A stretch of 64,000 nucleotides of DNA from NCBI RefSeq assembly GCF_900142385.1, contig NZ_FRAQ01000004.1:1-64000 (forward strand), given 5' to 3'. The notes beneath the pieces were generated by a model. The model did no database searches, was not told the origin of the DNA, and saw only the letters and a list, made by a program, of their open reading frames with translations. The DNA is from Marinobacter antarcticus. GTDB taxonomy: Bacteria > Pseudomonadota > Gammaproteobacteria > Pseudomonadales > Oleiphilaceae. The translations under genes were made by a program, and so were the position numbers. This document shows positions 1-8,690 of this stretch, one piece after another (the first letter of the stretch is position 1; each line of letters starts with the position of its first letter).

Positions 1-996
1 CCCCAGATAGCCATCGTCACCGGCCCGGAAGGTGAAGAAATCCACTGTGACGAATTTGGCCGGGTAAAAGTACGGTTTCCCTGGGATCGGCGCCAGCAGC
101 AAAGCAAGGTAGAGAGCACCGAGAACAACGAACACAGCAGCGCCTGGCTTCGAGTCAGCCAGGGTTGGGCCGGTGGTCAATATGGCTTTATGGCCCTGCC
201 GAGAATCGGAAACGAAGTCATCGTCTCCTTTCTCGATGGCGACCCGGATCAGCCCATCATTACTGGCCGAACTTTCCACGCCACCAATACACCGCCTTAC
301 GCGCTGCCGGAACACAAAACCCGCACTACCCTGAAAACCCAGACCCACAAGGGCGAGGGCAGTAACGAGCTGCGTTTCGAAGATGAAGCCGGAAAAGAAC
401 AGATCTATATCCATGCTCAGAAAGACCTGGATCTGCTCACCGAAAACAACCGCACCGAAGTCATCAACAATGACAGCCACCTGACCGTTGAGAACGACCG
501 CTTCAGCCACGTACAGGGCGATAGGCACCAAACCACCGACGGTGAAAAGCGCGAACAGATCGGCAAAGACCATAGCTTCAACGTAACCGGCACATTGCAC
601 CTGAAAGCCGGCACCGCGTGGCTCAGTGACTCTGGTACTGAACTACACATTAAGGCCGGACAAAAGGCTGTTATTGAAGCCGGTGCCGAAATTACCCTGA
701 AGGCCGGCGGCAGCTTCGTAAAAGTCGACCCTGGCGGTGTCGCTATGGGTGGGGCTTCTATCAAAATGAACGCCGGTGGCTCGGCGGGCAAGGGGAGTGG
801 ACAGAAGGTGGTGGTGCCGGAAAAGCCTGGACGGGTAGAGAAGGCCGGGGTCGTCAGTCCTGCACCTGAACACTTACCAGAGGCACCTCAACGACCAATG
901 GCCAAGCCAGATCAGATTCGCGCAATTAAAAATGCAGCCAATCAGGGCAAGGGAATATGTCAGGTCTGCTCACCAGAATCCCAAGGTGCGATTTGA
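1..996 (+). CDS. vgrG: Type VI secretion spike protein VgrG, C-terminal part (5' end outside window)
   Basis: The reading frame is open from base 1, so the gene starts upstream; 331 residues are visible. The start of the fragment carries the VgrG hallmark region ([14 protein letters not shown], then [16 protein letters not shown] and [19 protein letters not shown]), which belongs to the OB-fold/gp5 part of the spike. It is followed by polar beta-helix repeats (about residues 120-270, DUF2345-like, with glycine-rich [16 protein letters not shown]). A 60-residue proline-rich tail ends in [12 protein letters not shown]. VgrG trimers cap the Hcp tube and carry effectors into target cells. The tail and the immediately following DUF4123 gene suggest that the downstream effector is loaded on this spike through the adaptor. 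I see no enzymatic extension in the visible tail. Confidence 0.93.
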   Translation, partial: PQIAIVTGPEGEEIHCDEFGRVKVRFPWDRRQQQSKVESTENNEHSSAWLRVSQGWAGGQYGFMALPRIGNEVIVSFLDGDPDQPIITGRTFHATNTPPYALPEHKTRTTLKTQTHKGEGSNELRFEDEAGKEQIYIHAQKDLDLLTENNRTEVINNDSHLTVENDRFSHVQGDRHQTTDGEKREQIGKDHSFNVTGTLHLKAGTAWLSDSGTELHIKAGQKAVIEAGAEITLKAGGSFVKVDPGGVAMGGASIKMNAGGSAGKGSGQKVVVPEKPGRVEKAGVVSPAPEHLPEAPQRPMAKPDQIRAIKNAANQGKGICQVCSPESQGAI

Positions 997-1862
997 TGGG
1001 TAATCTGGCTGGATTTCCTGATATGGGGAAGACGTTCGTTCTCATTGACGGCGCAAAAGTGAATAACTTGTCCCAGTTCATATATCGAGAAGAAGAGTCC
1101 CCTCAGTGTGACGCGCTATACCGGGGAACCGAATTCGCCGATCTATCTGAAGTATCGCCGTGGCTGGTTGAAACAGGCTTTAATAGTATTCTGGCCCTGA
1201 AATGTTTCGATGAATGGAAGCACTTGGGTGCCGCCATCCTGATGCAGGCCGACTGTGATTTTGAGCAGGTCATGACCCACTTGCGTGGATTGCTTAAAGC
1301 CCGGCTAGTCAGCGGTGATGAGGTGATTTTTCGGTTTTACGACCCTGAAATCATGCGGGGTTTGTTGAAACAGGATTCGACAGGCGAGGATACGAGTCGC
1401 CTTATGGGTTCCTGCAGCATGTATGCCATTCAGGATCGCCGCACGGGTGAGTGGGAGTATTTTCACAATGCCCAGCCGTCGTATGAGCGGCAGAAGGAAG
1501 TGTTCAGTATTCGCGAGGAACATCAGGTTGCCATGGAAAAAGCGGCGGAGCGGACAGCTCTCCGAAAACTTGAGCTTCACACTGCAAAATACTTTCCCCA
1601 TCTGCTGCAGCGGTCGGGTGGAAACGAGTGTAGCTGGGATGAAATATCTGCGTTGGTCGACGCAGCGAAAGAAAGAGGGCTGCACAGTGCGCGCGATATC
1701 GCTCTCTATATCAATATTATTGGCTGGCTTGGGCGTCAGGCGTTTGAGGACCGTGATGTCCAGAATCTGTGGAATAGGAATTCCGCAACACCCAGTAAGG
1801 CCATAACGCAAATCGCAGAATTGGCTGAGAACAAGTCAACGGAGGGACTGGCCCATGGGTAG
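996..1862 (+). CDS. DUF4123 domain protein, probable T6SS effector adaptor/chaperone
   Basis: DUF4123 (Tap/Tec-type) proteins bind a cognate effector and mount it on VgrG. The N-terminal region (VLIDGAKVNN, then CDALYRGTEFADLSEVSPWLV and an LRGLLKARLVSGDEVIFRFYDPEIM block) fits the family. The last ~120 residues are charged and helical. I prefer the ATG at 996 because it overlaps the vgrG stop (TGATG) and has AAGG at 983-986; this gives 288 residues. An in-frame ATG at 957, with GGGA close upstream, is possible and would add 13 residues. The 3' end overlaps the effector start by 8 bases, so the two are translationally coupled. Specificity for the neighbouring effector is inferred from position. 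Confidence 0.82.
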   Translation: MGNLAGFPDMGKTFVLIDGAKVNNLSQFIYREEESPQCDALYRGTEFADLSEVSPWLVETGFNSILALKCFDEWKHLGAAILMQADCDFEQVMTHLRGLLKARLVSGDEVIFRFYDPEIMRGLLKQDSTGEDTSRLMGSCSMYAIQDRRTGEWEYFHNAQPSYERQKEVFSIREEHQVAMEKAAERTALRKLELHTAKYFPHLLQRSGGNECSWDEISALVDAAKERGLHSARDIALYINIIGWLGRQAFEDRDVQNLWNRNSATPSKAITQIAELAENKSTEGLAHG

Positions 1863-4722
1863 CGCTAACAGCTCAGCATTTTTACAGGGCGCTGACGACA
1901 TCGATTCCGCAGTGCAGGTATGCCCGCTACAACTTAAAACAGTTGCGTTGTATCCGGTTCGTTGGGCGATCAGCCAGGAAGAGACTGCTCTGCCCGCCAA
2001 CTTTCACCCGCCAACCGTTTTACTTGAAAACACTCATTACTGTGTTCGCAAACTGACCCCGGGTTGGGTCTATATGTTCTCGGAGGTGTCCGGGACGTTT
2101 CATGAGTACAGAGTCAATGAGCAAGGTGTGATAACGGAAGTACAGCCGGGAGTGAATTCGGTTCTGCTCCCAGATGTTGATGCGGAAAGTGCTTTGCCCT
2201 GCATACACCACCCTGCGCAGGGGAAAGTGTTTTTGAAATTCGTTCATCATCGATGGACTGCTCGTTTGCAGGAACTTGCACGAACGGATGCAAAGATTCG
2301 TGAAGGGTACATGCAGGCATTCGATTTGCAGGAGTTGCCGGAGAAAGGTGAGGGCATCAATATTGGCGAAACCGAAGCTTTAAACGCTTTGGTTGAAGAC
2401 TTTCGATCCGAGCTGCGGGATTTTAGCTGGAGTTTTACGGACTTCGCGCAAGGAATCAATGAAGCAGATCTGCAGGGCCAGTGTAAAAAAGAAACCGAGT
2501 TCTCGTATTGTGTTGCTCTTCAGGACGAGATTGGTATCGCCTCTGAGTTAGGGCAGCTGCATGCCCTGCATGTAAACCTGATTTTGAATCACGCCGAGGA
2601 AAATACTTACGCTTATACAACCTCGCAAATGGTGGATGCGCTTATAGCTCGAGAGGCTGGAAAAAAAGAAACGGAAGACAAACGAAACGAAGCAGCCGGA
2701 GAGTTGAAAAAGCGTATCCGCCTGGCAGACAAGGATGCCTTTTTAGAGGGCTATCATAAGCAGGCTCAAGAATACGACCAGGCACGCAGCTGCGTGTTTG
2801 ATGATTGGAAACGATGGATTGATTCCGATCAGATGGCGAGGAAGCTGGAGCTCAACGACATCTACTGTGCAGATGGGTTTAAAGCGGTCGAAAAAGAGCT
2901 CGCGGATATTCTTGATGGGTACGTCGGAGCGGAGAAAGGCAAACAAGACGCAGAGAAGTGGATGGCGGCGGAAGAAGGCGATGCTGGCACCGTTGGAGGC
3001 TCACTAAAATGTGTGTTATTTCTGGCATCTGCAACCAACAAAATTACGCAACAGCTGAAAGATCTTCCCGGTTTTGACTATGGCAGTCTAAAAGTCGTGG
3101 GTCGTATTTTTGACATGCCCGCACATGTTCAGGTGAGTCTGGCTACGGACACCCTGATGCTGGAGTTTGCCGCACCCGCAGCAGCAATGGGGGCGTGGGC
3201 TAAAAACACGCAAACTCGTCCCCATTGGAAAAAGTGGATCAAGAATGTCTCGAAACGCTATGGCATCGAAATCCACGAGCACGGCATAGCGCTGGATACC
3301 GCGACGGAGTTGCTTCTGGAGGCCAACCGAAAATCACTCGAAGCGGCCTCGGGCCATTACTTCTCAGAGCTTTCAATGACTCCTTTGGCAGCTGGAATGG
3401 CAGATGTCCGAATCAGGAACTATCTGCAAACAACCCTGATCGAAGTGTTTCATCTGGATCCGAACTTCAAAGACAACCCGTTTGACTGGCTCCATACACG
3501 GCTTGATCCGGTGGTTGAGAGCATCAAAGAGAACTGCGGAAAGTTCATTGGAGCGGTGACTTTTTTTCAGGCGTTTAACATGGTGAGCCTGTTCTCGGGT
3601 TTGAGGGAAACACATCAGGATGTGATGTTAGGAGATCGCTCCATGGCTGATAAATGGTTGCCCTTTGTGGACAGTTTTTGGAGTGTCGCTGAGGGTATTG
3701 TCAACCTCAGTGGGCTTCTGATCCGATCAGAGTATGCCAAAGCCCTCGGAGTCGATCTTTCGGCAACTGGAGTAAGGGTGTCGGAAATTTTCAGGGGGGC
3801 GAGAGCAGTTCAGGCACTGACCAAGGGCACCACAATTATTACGAAGGTAGCCGTAAAATACCTTCCCCTTATTGGGCCGGTTCTGGCAATAATCCTGGAG
3901 GGAAAAGCTGTCCGCCAAGCCTGGCACACCGGTCAAAACGCGGCAGTGCTTCTGGCCGCTGTTCAGATCGGGCTGACTGTGAGTATAGGCTACCTGACCA
4001 TTTTGGCTTTGGCAGGTGCGGCTACTATAGTGAGTGCGCCCATTGTGTTGATAGGTGCGATGTTGTTGGTGATCACCGTAGCTGTCAGTGCTATCCAGAT
4101 GTACATCGCTCGCTCCCGGATGGAGGATTTCTTGTCACAATCCTTCTGGGGCGAAGCTCCTACTCTTCGCTATTGGGATAACCAATCTAGGCCTTCCAAC
4201 GATGAACTACTTGACGCGGGAAGCTTCATCACTTCCCAAGATGAAGGTGTTGAAGTAAGGCAGTATTTCGAGGCGGAATTAAACGCGTTCCACTACATAT
4301 TATTCTCTCCCTTTGTTCGGGTTACCGAGTATATGTCAAAGCATGCGGCAATTACTCGGCAAGGCGAGCACAAGATTCTGTCAGAATTCACGGGATTCGT
4401 AGTGTGTTTCCCTGGCTATGATCAGGCGTCTTGCACGGTTTCTATCAAGCTATTTGAGGCGGACCGAAATTGGTTTTTTGATGATCAGTGGGACGATATC
4501 ACTGATTTATTTGAGCGTAGAATGGATGCCAGTTTTTCCTCCAATGAGGCTATGTATCGATTTACCCATTACAACCACAACAATCGGGAGCAGCTTGAAC
4601 TGCTTATCGAGTATGTTAAAGACGGACGAAAAATTACAGGGGATGAGGGTCTGCGAATCATCCTGGATGGAAACGGCGTAGAGGAGTTGGGGGTTGATGA
4701 GCGACTCACCTTTGAACTGTGA
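1855..4722 (+). CDS. Large T6SS effector, VasX/MIX-like with C-terminal membrane-inserting region
   Basis: Protein of 955 residues. The N terminus (residues ~20-100: CPLQLKTVALYPVRWA, then RKLTPGWVYMF followed by EYRV) resembles the N-terminal region of VasX-type toxins and the MIX marker of T6SS effectors (core R-x-G-hh-Y followed by E-Y). The middle is helical and charged. Hydrophobic stretches lie near residues 564-582, 668-682 and 697-752, including long runs of A/L/V/I, as in colicin-like pore formers. After them come ~200 soluble residues. No nuclease, lipase or peptidoglycan-hydrolase motif was found. The likely role is membrane permeabilisation of rival cells. The start ATG lies inside the end of the adaptor gene. 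The toxin activity is an inference from architecture and context. Confidence 0.8.
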   Translation: MGSANSSAFLQGADDIDSAVQVCPLQLKTVALYPVRWAISQEETALPANFHPPTVLLENTHYCVRKLTPGWVYMFSEVSGTFHEYRVNEQGVITEVQPGVNSVLLPDVDAESALPCIHHPAQGKVFLKFVHHRWTARLQELARTDAKIREGYMQAFDLQELPEKGEGINIGETEALNALVEDFRSELRDFSWSFTDFAQGINEADLQGQCKKETEFSYCVALQDEIGIASELGQLHALHVNLILNHAEENTYAYTTSQMVDALIAREAGKKETEDKRNEAAGELKKRIRLADKDAFLEGYHKQAQEYDQARSCVFDDWKRWIDSDQMARKLELNDIYCADGFKAVEKELADILDGYVGAEKGKQDAEKWMAAEEGDAGTVGGSLKCVLFLASATNKITQQLKDLPGFDYGSLKVVGRIFDMPAHVQVSLATDTLMLEFAAPAAAMGAWAKNTQTRPHWKKWIKNVSKRYGIEIHEHGIALDTATELLLEANRKSLEAASGHYFSELSMTPLAAGMADVRIRNYLQTTLIEVFHLDPNFKDNPFDWLHTRLDPVVESIKENCGKFIGAVTFFQAFNMVSLFSGLRETHQDVMLGDRSMADKWLPFVDSFWSVAEGIVNLSGLLIRSEYAKALGVDLSATGVRVSEIFRGARAVQALTKGTTIITKVAVKYLPLIGPVLAIILEGKAVRQAWHTGQNAAVLLAAVQIGLTVSIGYLTILALAGAATIVSAPIVLIGAMLLVITVAVSAIQMYIARSRMEDFLSQSFWGEAPTLRYWDNQSRPSNDELLDAGSFITSQDEGVEVRQYFEAELNAFHYILFSPFVRVTEYMSKHAAITRQGEHKILSEFTGFVVCFPGYDQASCTVSIKLFEADRNWFFDDQWDDITDLFERRMDASFSSNEAMYRFTHYNHNNREQLELLIEYVKDGRKITGDEGLRIILDGNGVEELGVDERLTFEL

Positions 4723-5572
4723 TTTCCCTGAGACGGATATTGAGCAGCAGCTAGAGAAGCGGCTGTACCGCACCCATGGAGAGCGGCTTGCTAGCCCTCC
4801 GGCCCGCAAAGTTGCGGGGATATCTGACTCTTCGGAAGAGATGGACTACGGTGTCGCTTACATCAGTGAACGATTCATGGACATACGGACGGCCTTTTTG
4901 ATTTTTAGAAGATTTCAGTTGGTTGTCATAAACTTGTTTATGATAATTGCGCTGTCCGTCATGTGGATGATTGGCCAGTTTTACTATGGTGTGTTCTCAG
5001 CATCAGCGGCTCTGTTGTTACCTCTTTGGGTTGCAGTTTATCTGTTCGAGATATTCTTTCCGCTCACGTTGCCGGTTCGGATCGACCGGCAGAAACGTTT
5101 CGTATACGCGGGGCATCGGGGCACATTCTATCGTATTCCATGGGATGAGCTGGAGGTGAGCTTTTCCCACAACTTGCAGTACTTGGGTTCTGGTGTTGTT
5201 TGGGAACGGCAGTATTACTCCCATCTTTACCTGCGAGATAAGCACTATTTTTGCGGAAAAGCCCCCCGGAGGCCACTGCAGCGCAAAAAGCTCTCTTCGG
5301 GCTTTAAGGAAGAGGATATTTACAGGAAATGGAATTTCATTGTCAGGTATCACAATGAGGGGATTGTTGAGGGAGATGATGACAATCTTGCCACGGCCAA
5401 TTATGACGCATATATAAAGCACGTTGGCTTTAAATCTTTAAGGGTTTCCCTTATTGATCACTTCTTCTTTATTTTTTTTATGCCTACTTTCATCTGGTGG
5501 AAATTTGCTCCTTTTAAGTTCAAATGGCCTAAAGAAATCGAAGATGTATTTGGCAAGTTTAATTGCTACTGA
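4697..5572 (+). CDS. DUF6708-like membrane protein, candidate immunity protein of the T6SS effector
   Basis: 291 residues. Two or more transmembrane helices lie near residues 65-120 (VVINLFMIIALSVMWMIG and ALLLPLWVAVYLFEIFF). They are followed by a PVRIDRQKRFVYAGHRGTFYRIPWDELE block, which resembles DUF6708 proteins found beside VasX-like effectors. A final hydrophobic segment is near residue 255 (HFFFIFFMPTFIWW). The ATG at 4697 has GAGGAG at 4681-4686; a TTG immediately before it is also in frame. The gene starts within the last codons of the effector gene, so the pair is co-translated. A membrane location fits protection against a pore-forming toxin. The alternative is a secretion helper. 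Base composition is more AT-rich than the neighbouring housekeeping genes. Confidence 0.62.
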   Translation: MSDSPLNCDFPETDIEQQLEKRLYRTHGERLASPPARKVAGISDSSEEMDYGVAYISERFMDIRTAFLIFRRFQLVVINLFMIIALSVMWMIGQFYYGVFSASAALLLPLWVAVYLFEIFFPLTLPVRIDRQKRFVYAGHRGTFYRIPWDELEVSFSHNLQYLGSGVVWERQYYSHLYLRDKHYFCGKAPRRPLQRKKLSSGFKEEDIYRKWNFIVRYHNEGIVEGDDDNLATANYDAYIKHVGFKSLRVSLIDHFFFIFFMPTFIWWKFAPFKFKWPKEIEDVFGKFNCY

Positions 5573-5710
5573 TTTTTGGCGAACCTTGCCATTCGCTTTT
5601 GACGCAAGAAAGCCGAGCCTCCCGACTAACCCAATAAAATCTGAATGACTCACCGGCTAATATAGCCAAGTTTCTTAATAGTAAACTCCAGCATACAGGG
5701 ATCAAAATCG
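5573..5710. other. Intergenic stretch without recognised element
   Basis: This AT-rich spacer separates the T6SS cassette from the next gene. I see no convincing hairpin with a T-run and no short conserved ORF. It probably contains the promoter of the DUF4124 gene. Confidence 0.5.
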
Positions 5711-6154
5711 ATGAAAGGACTCCTTATCCCCCTCTTGTTATTAGTTACCCCCATCACCCAAGCCGGCGCCTACCGCTGGGTTGATGAAAACGGCCAGACT
5801 CACTTCGGTGATCGGCCACCCGCGAATGCAGTTGCTGACGAGGTACGCCTGGAAACAGCACCGCCGAACCTGGATGCGGCTGCCAGTGAGCGCAAACAGC
5901 GGGTTAGTGAATTCCTTGAGCAAAGCGAAAAAGAGCGTGCCGCCCGGGAAAAAAACCAAGCTGGACAGGAGGCCAGAGCGGCCAAGCTCAAAGCTCACTG
6001 CGAGGCCTTGGAGGCGCGCCTGAAACATCTGAAAAGCGTTTCGGGGATTTATCGGCTGAACAAGGAAGGCGAACGCGTTTTTGTTAATGATGAAGAAAAC
6101 GAGCGTATTCGTAAGGAGTTTCGGGCGCGTGTCCAGAGTGAATGCGAAGTTTGA
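5711..6154 (+). CDS. DUF4124 domain-containing secreted/periplasmic protein
   Basis: 147 residues. The N terminus is a signal peptide (MKGLLIPLLLLVTPITQAGA). The mature protein begins directly with the DUF4124 signature YRWVDENGQTHFGDRPP. A long charged, probably coiled-coil helix follows (residues ~55-110, rich in E/K/R/A). The tail contains a second, degenerate DUF4124-like stretch (YRLNKEGERVFVNDEE). Function of the family is unknown; members are exported in many gammaproteobacteria. The gene stands alone between the T6SS cassette and the permease gene. Confidence 0.8.
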   Translation: MKGLLIPLLLLVTPITQAGAYRWVDENGQTHFGDRPPANAVADEVRLETAPPNLDAAASERKQRVSEFLEQSEKERAAREKNQAGQEARAAKLKAHCEALEARLKHLKSVSGIYRLNKEGERVFVNDEENERIRKEFRARVQSECEV

Positions 6155-6270
6155 GTCTGGTTTGGTTTGCTGTCGCCCTCTCGGCTCAGGCAGCTCAATA
6201 ATGCGGTAATGCCTCACCAAAGGTACACTGGCCTGCTTGCCAGCCGAAACTTCGGTGGCACACCAAATCA

Positions 6271-6300
6271 GGCCGGCAGCGACTTTAATCGCTGCCGGCC
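6271..6300. promoter_or_regulatory. Perfect 12-bp inverted repeat just upstream of the permease start
   Basis: GGCCGGCAGCGA (6271-6282) and TCGCTGCCGGCC (6289-6300) are perfect inverse complements around a 6-base loop CTTTAA. The hairpin ends 8 bases before the preferred ATG of the permease gene. A run of seven T's begins only at 6314, too far away for a standard intrinsic terminator. It could be an RNA hairpin controlling access to the ribosome site, or a terminator of the DUF4124 gene of unusual geometry. Confidence 0.6.
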
Positions 6301-6308
6301 GACAGGCT

Positions 6309-7433
6309 ATGGATTTTTTTATGGAAGACGAACAGCACTCAAGTGAACAGAGCAGCCCTGGAGTCGGAAAAACTCTGGCCGACCTTTCCACGCCTATCTA
6401 CGGTCTCTTTACCCTGGGTATTCTTTACACCCTGTATCTTGCTCATCAGATCATTTTGCCGATGGTGTTGGCGCTGCTGACAAGCTTGCTGTTGTCGCCT
6501 CTGGCTTCGCGTATGTGTACCGGGCTGCGTCTTCCCAGAGTGGTCAGTTCGCTGATTCTGGTATTGCTGCTACTTGCCGCCATCGCGGGTGTGTCCATTG
6601 CTGTTGCCACGCCGGCGCTGGAGTGGGCGGGTAGGGCTCCTGAGGGTATTTCCCGCTTGCTGGTCGGAGAAAGTGAGTTGAAGCGGCAGATCAGTAAGGT
6701 CACGGAATCTGCACAGAAAGTGGAGGACTCTGTCAGTGAGTTCTCGGAGGGGGATGGCAAAAAGACCAGGCAGGAGCCAACCACGGTCGTTCTGCAGACC
6801 GAATCCTGGCGTGCCCAGCTTATGAACAAAGCCCGTGTAGGTATTGTGGGCCTTGCGCTTGCGATGGCACTGACATATTTCCTGTTGGTCAGTGGCGACA
6901 GGCTGGTGCTTAACTTTGTACGTCAGTTGCCGAGAGGTCACCGCAGAACTGTTTTGCGTATTACCCGGGATTCCCAGCACCAGATTGCCCAATATCTTGG
7001 CGTTCTGGGGTTCAGTAATACATCGGTTGGCGTGGCTACCGGTCTGATGGCCTGGGCTATCGGCCTTCCAGATCCGGCCGTATGGGGGCTGGTGGCGGGC
7101 CTGGCCCGCTTCATCCCTTATCTTGGCGTTATCCTCACCATTCTGTTGTTGGCAGTTGTTTCGGCGGTAAGTCTGGATACCGTCTGGATGATGGCCATTG
7201 CGCCGGCGGGCTATCTTGCCCTGACAACGATGGTGGGGTTCTTCATCGAGCCTTGGATACACGGTTTTCGCATGGCAATTAACCCGGTGATTATTTTCGT
7301 TTCCATTTTTTTCTGGGGTTGGCTGTGGGGTCCCGTTGGCGTGTTGCTTGCGGTGCCTCTGATGACCGTTATTCAGGTTGTTTTGAAGCAGATTCCCAAG
7401 CTGCGGCCTGTTTATAAGGTGATTGCCCGTTAG
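6309..7433 (+). CDS. AI-2E transporter (PerM/DUF20) family permease
   Basis: 374 residues from the ATG at 6309; an in-frame ATG at 6321 and codons back to 6237 also exist. The latter would read through the strong hairpin at 6271-6300 and is less likely. Helices cluster at the N terminus (LGILYTLYLAHQIILPMVLALLTSLLLSPLA, and SSLILVLLLLAAIAGVSIAVA), then a soluble loop of ~110 residues, then four or more helices with the family block GLPDPAVWGLVAGLARFIPYLG and a final FFWGWLWGPVGVLLAVPL. This matches the AI-2E/PerM superfamily, whose members export small solutes or act as Na+/H+ antiporters. The substrate cannot be told from sequence. Confidence 0.85.
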   Translation: MDFFMEDEQHSSEQSSPGVGKTLADLSTPIYGLFTLGILYTLYLAHQIILPMVLALLTSLLLSPLASRMCTGLRLPRVVSSLILVLLLLAAIAGVSIAVATPALEWAGRAPEGISRLLVGESELKRQISKVTESAQKVEDSVSEFSEGDGKKTRQEPTTVVLQTESWRAQLMNKARVGIVGLALAMALTYFLLVSGDRLVLNFVRQLPRGHRRTVLRITRDSQHQIAQYLGVLGFSNTSVGVATGLMAWAIGLPDPAVWGLVAGLARFIPYLGVILTILLLAVVSAVSLDTVWMMAIAPAGYLALTTMVGFFIEPWIHGFRMAINPVIIFVSIFFWGWLWGPVGVLLAVPLMTVIQVVLKQIPKLRPVYKVIAR

Positions 7434-7544
7434 CCTGTAGCAGGCAATATCATGAATACCCGGCATAAGCCCTGACACCTGTGTGAATGTCACCTATCCT
7501 GAGGGGATACCTTACATTCCGCGGGCAGGGAAGATCATTTACTT

Positions 7545-8690
7545 ATGATCCCGAATACCATGAAAGCCATGGTTCTTACCGACCACGGCGACATAGAAAA
7601 GCTTCAGTATCAAGAAGTGCCCACGCCGTCTCCGGCGCAGGGTGAGGTTCTGGTTCAGGTAACTGCTACCGCCAAGAACAATACAGATCGTAAGGCTCGG
7701 GAAGGGCTGTACCCCACCAAAAAAGGCGAAACCACTTCGTTTCAGATGGGTGGCAAGCCCACTTTGATTTTCCCTCGTATTCAAGGCGCAGACATTGCCG
7801 GCCGTGTCGTAGCCGTGGGTGACGGGGTTGATAGCAACCGTGTTGGCGAGAGAGGCCTGCTGGACTTCAATATCTATGCGGATAGCCGCCGGGACATCAA
7901 TCTGACCCCGGATTATTTTGGCCATGGCGCAGATGGCGGTTATGCGGAATACGTGGCCGTTCCATCAGATCAGTTCCACGCTGTGCCGAATGAGGACCTG
8001 ACCGATGCCCAGCTTGCCGCAATGGGAATGTGTTCATACCAGACAGCCATGCACATGCTCACGTCTGCCCATGTACAAGCCGGAGAGCGTGTTCTGGTTA
8101 CCGGCGCAAGCGGCGGAGTTGGCACGGCTCTGATCCAGCTCTGCCGGATTATGGGTGCTATTCCTTACGCCCTGAGTACGTCGGATAAAGCCGCAGCTCT
8201 CGCGGAGTTAGGTGCAGAGTCGGTGCTTGATCGCTCTGATATGGACAGCTTCGTGGAGCGTGTAAAGGCGAAAACCGGCGGCAAACCCCTTGATGTGGTT
8301 ATGGATCTGGTGGGCGGCGATATGACCGATCGCTTCATCGACGCCATGATCTTTGATATGAACGCCCGCGAGACCTATCCACGCCTGAGTATTGCCGGCG
8401 CCAGTGGCGGAAATGTCAGTGAAATTCTGTGGACTCGGATTTACCTGTATCAGGTGCAGATCTTTGGCGTCTCCCACGGCACCCGGGACGAAGCGGAACA
8501 GCTTGTGGCGTGGATTCGTAGCGGACAGCTCAAACCGGTGCTTCATGGTGCTTTCCGGCTTTCGGAGCTGCATCAGGCAGAGCGCTATTTCATGAATCGT
8601 GGCAGCAATTATCTCGGCAAGATTGTCATTGTTCCGGATTCGCAGTGGGAAGAGCACGGCAAGCCCTGGTCTTTGGAGAGAAACACATGA
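7545..8690 (+). CDS. Zinc-independent MDR-family alcohol dehydrogenase/quinone oxidoreductase
   Basis: 381 residues of the medium-chain dehydrogenase/reductase superfamily. The GroES-like N domain starts KAMVLTDHGDIEKLQYQEVP. The Rossmann nucleotide site TGASGGVGTALIQL lies near residues 185-198. A Cys-rich structural zinc lobe is absent, so it is closer to the quinone oxidoreductase/enoyl reductase type than to zinc alcohol dehydrogenases. The ATG at 7545 has GGGAAG at a suitable distance; ATG 7560 lacks one. The stop overlaps the start of the proline-racemase-family gene (ATGA), which implies a joint pathway, perhaps oxidation of a hydroxy or amino acid derivative. The substrate is unknown. 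Confidence 0.83.
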   Translation: MIPNTMKAMVLTDHGDIEKLQYQEVPTPSPAQGEVLVQVTATAKNNTDRKAREGLYPTKKGETTSFQMGGKPTLIFPRIQGADIAGRVVAVGDGVDSNRVGERGLLDFNIYADSRRDINLTPDYFGHGADGGYAEYVAVPSDQFHAVPNEDLTDAQLAAMGMCSYQTAMHMLTSAHVQAGERVLVTGASGGVGTALIQLCRIMGAIPYALSTSDKAAALAELGAESVLDRSDMDSFVERVKAKTGGKPLDVVMDLVGGDMTDRFIDAMIFDMNARETYPRLSIAGASGGNVSEILWTRIYLYQVQIFGVSHGTRDEAEQLVAWIRSGQLKPVLHGAFRLSELHQAERYFMNRGSNYLGKIVIVPDSQWEEHGKPWSLERNT

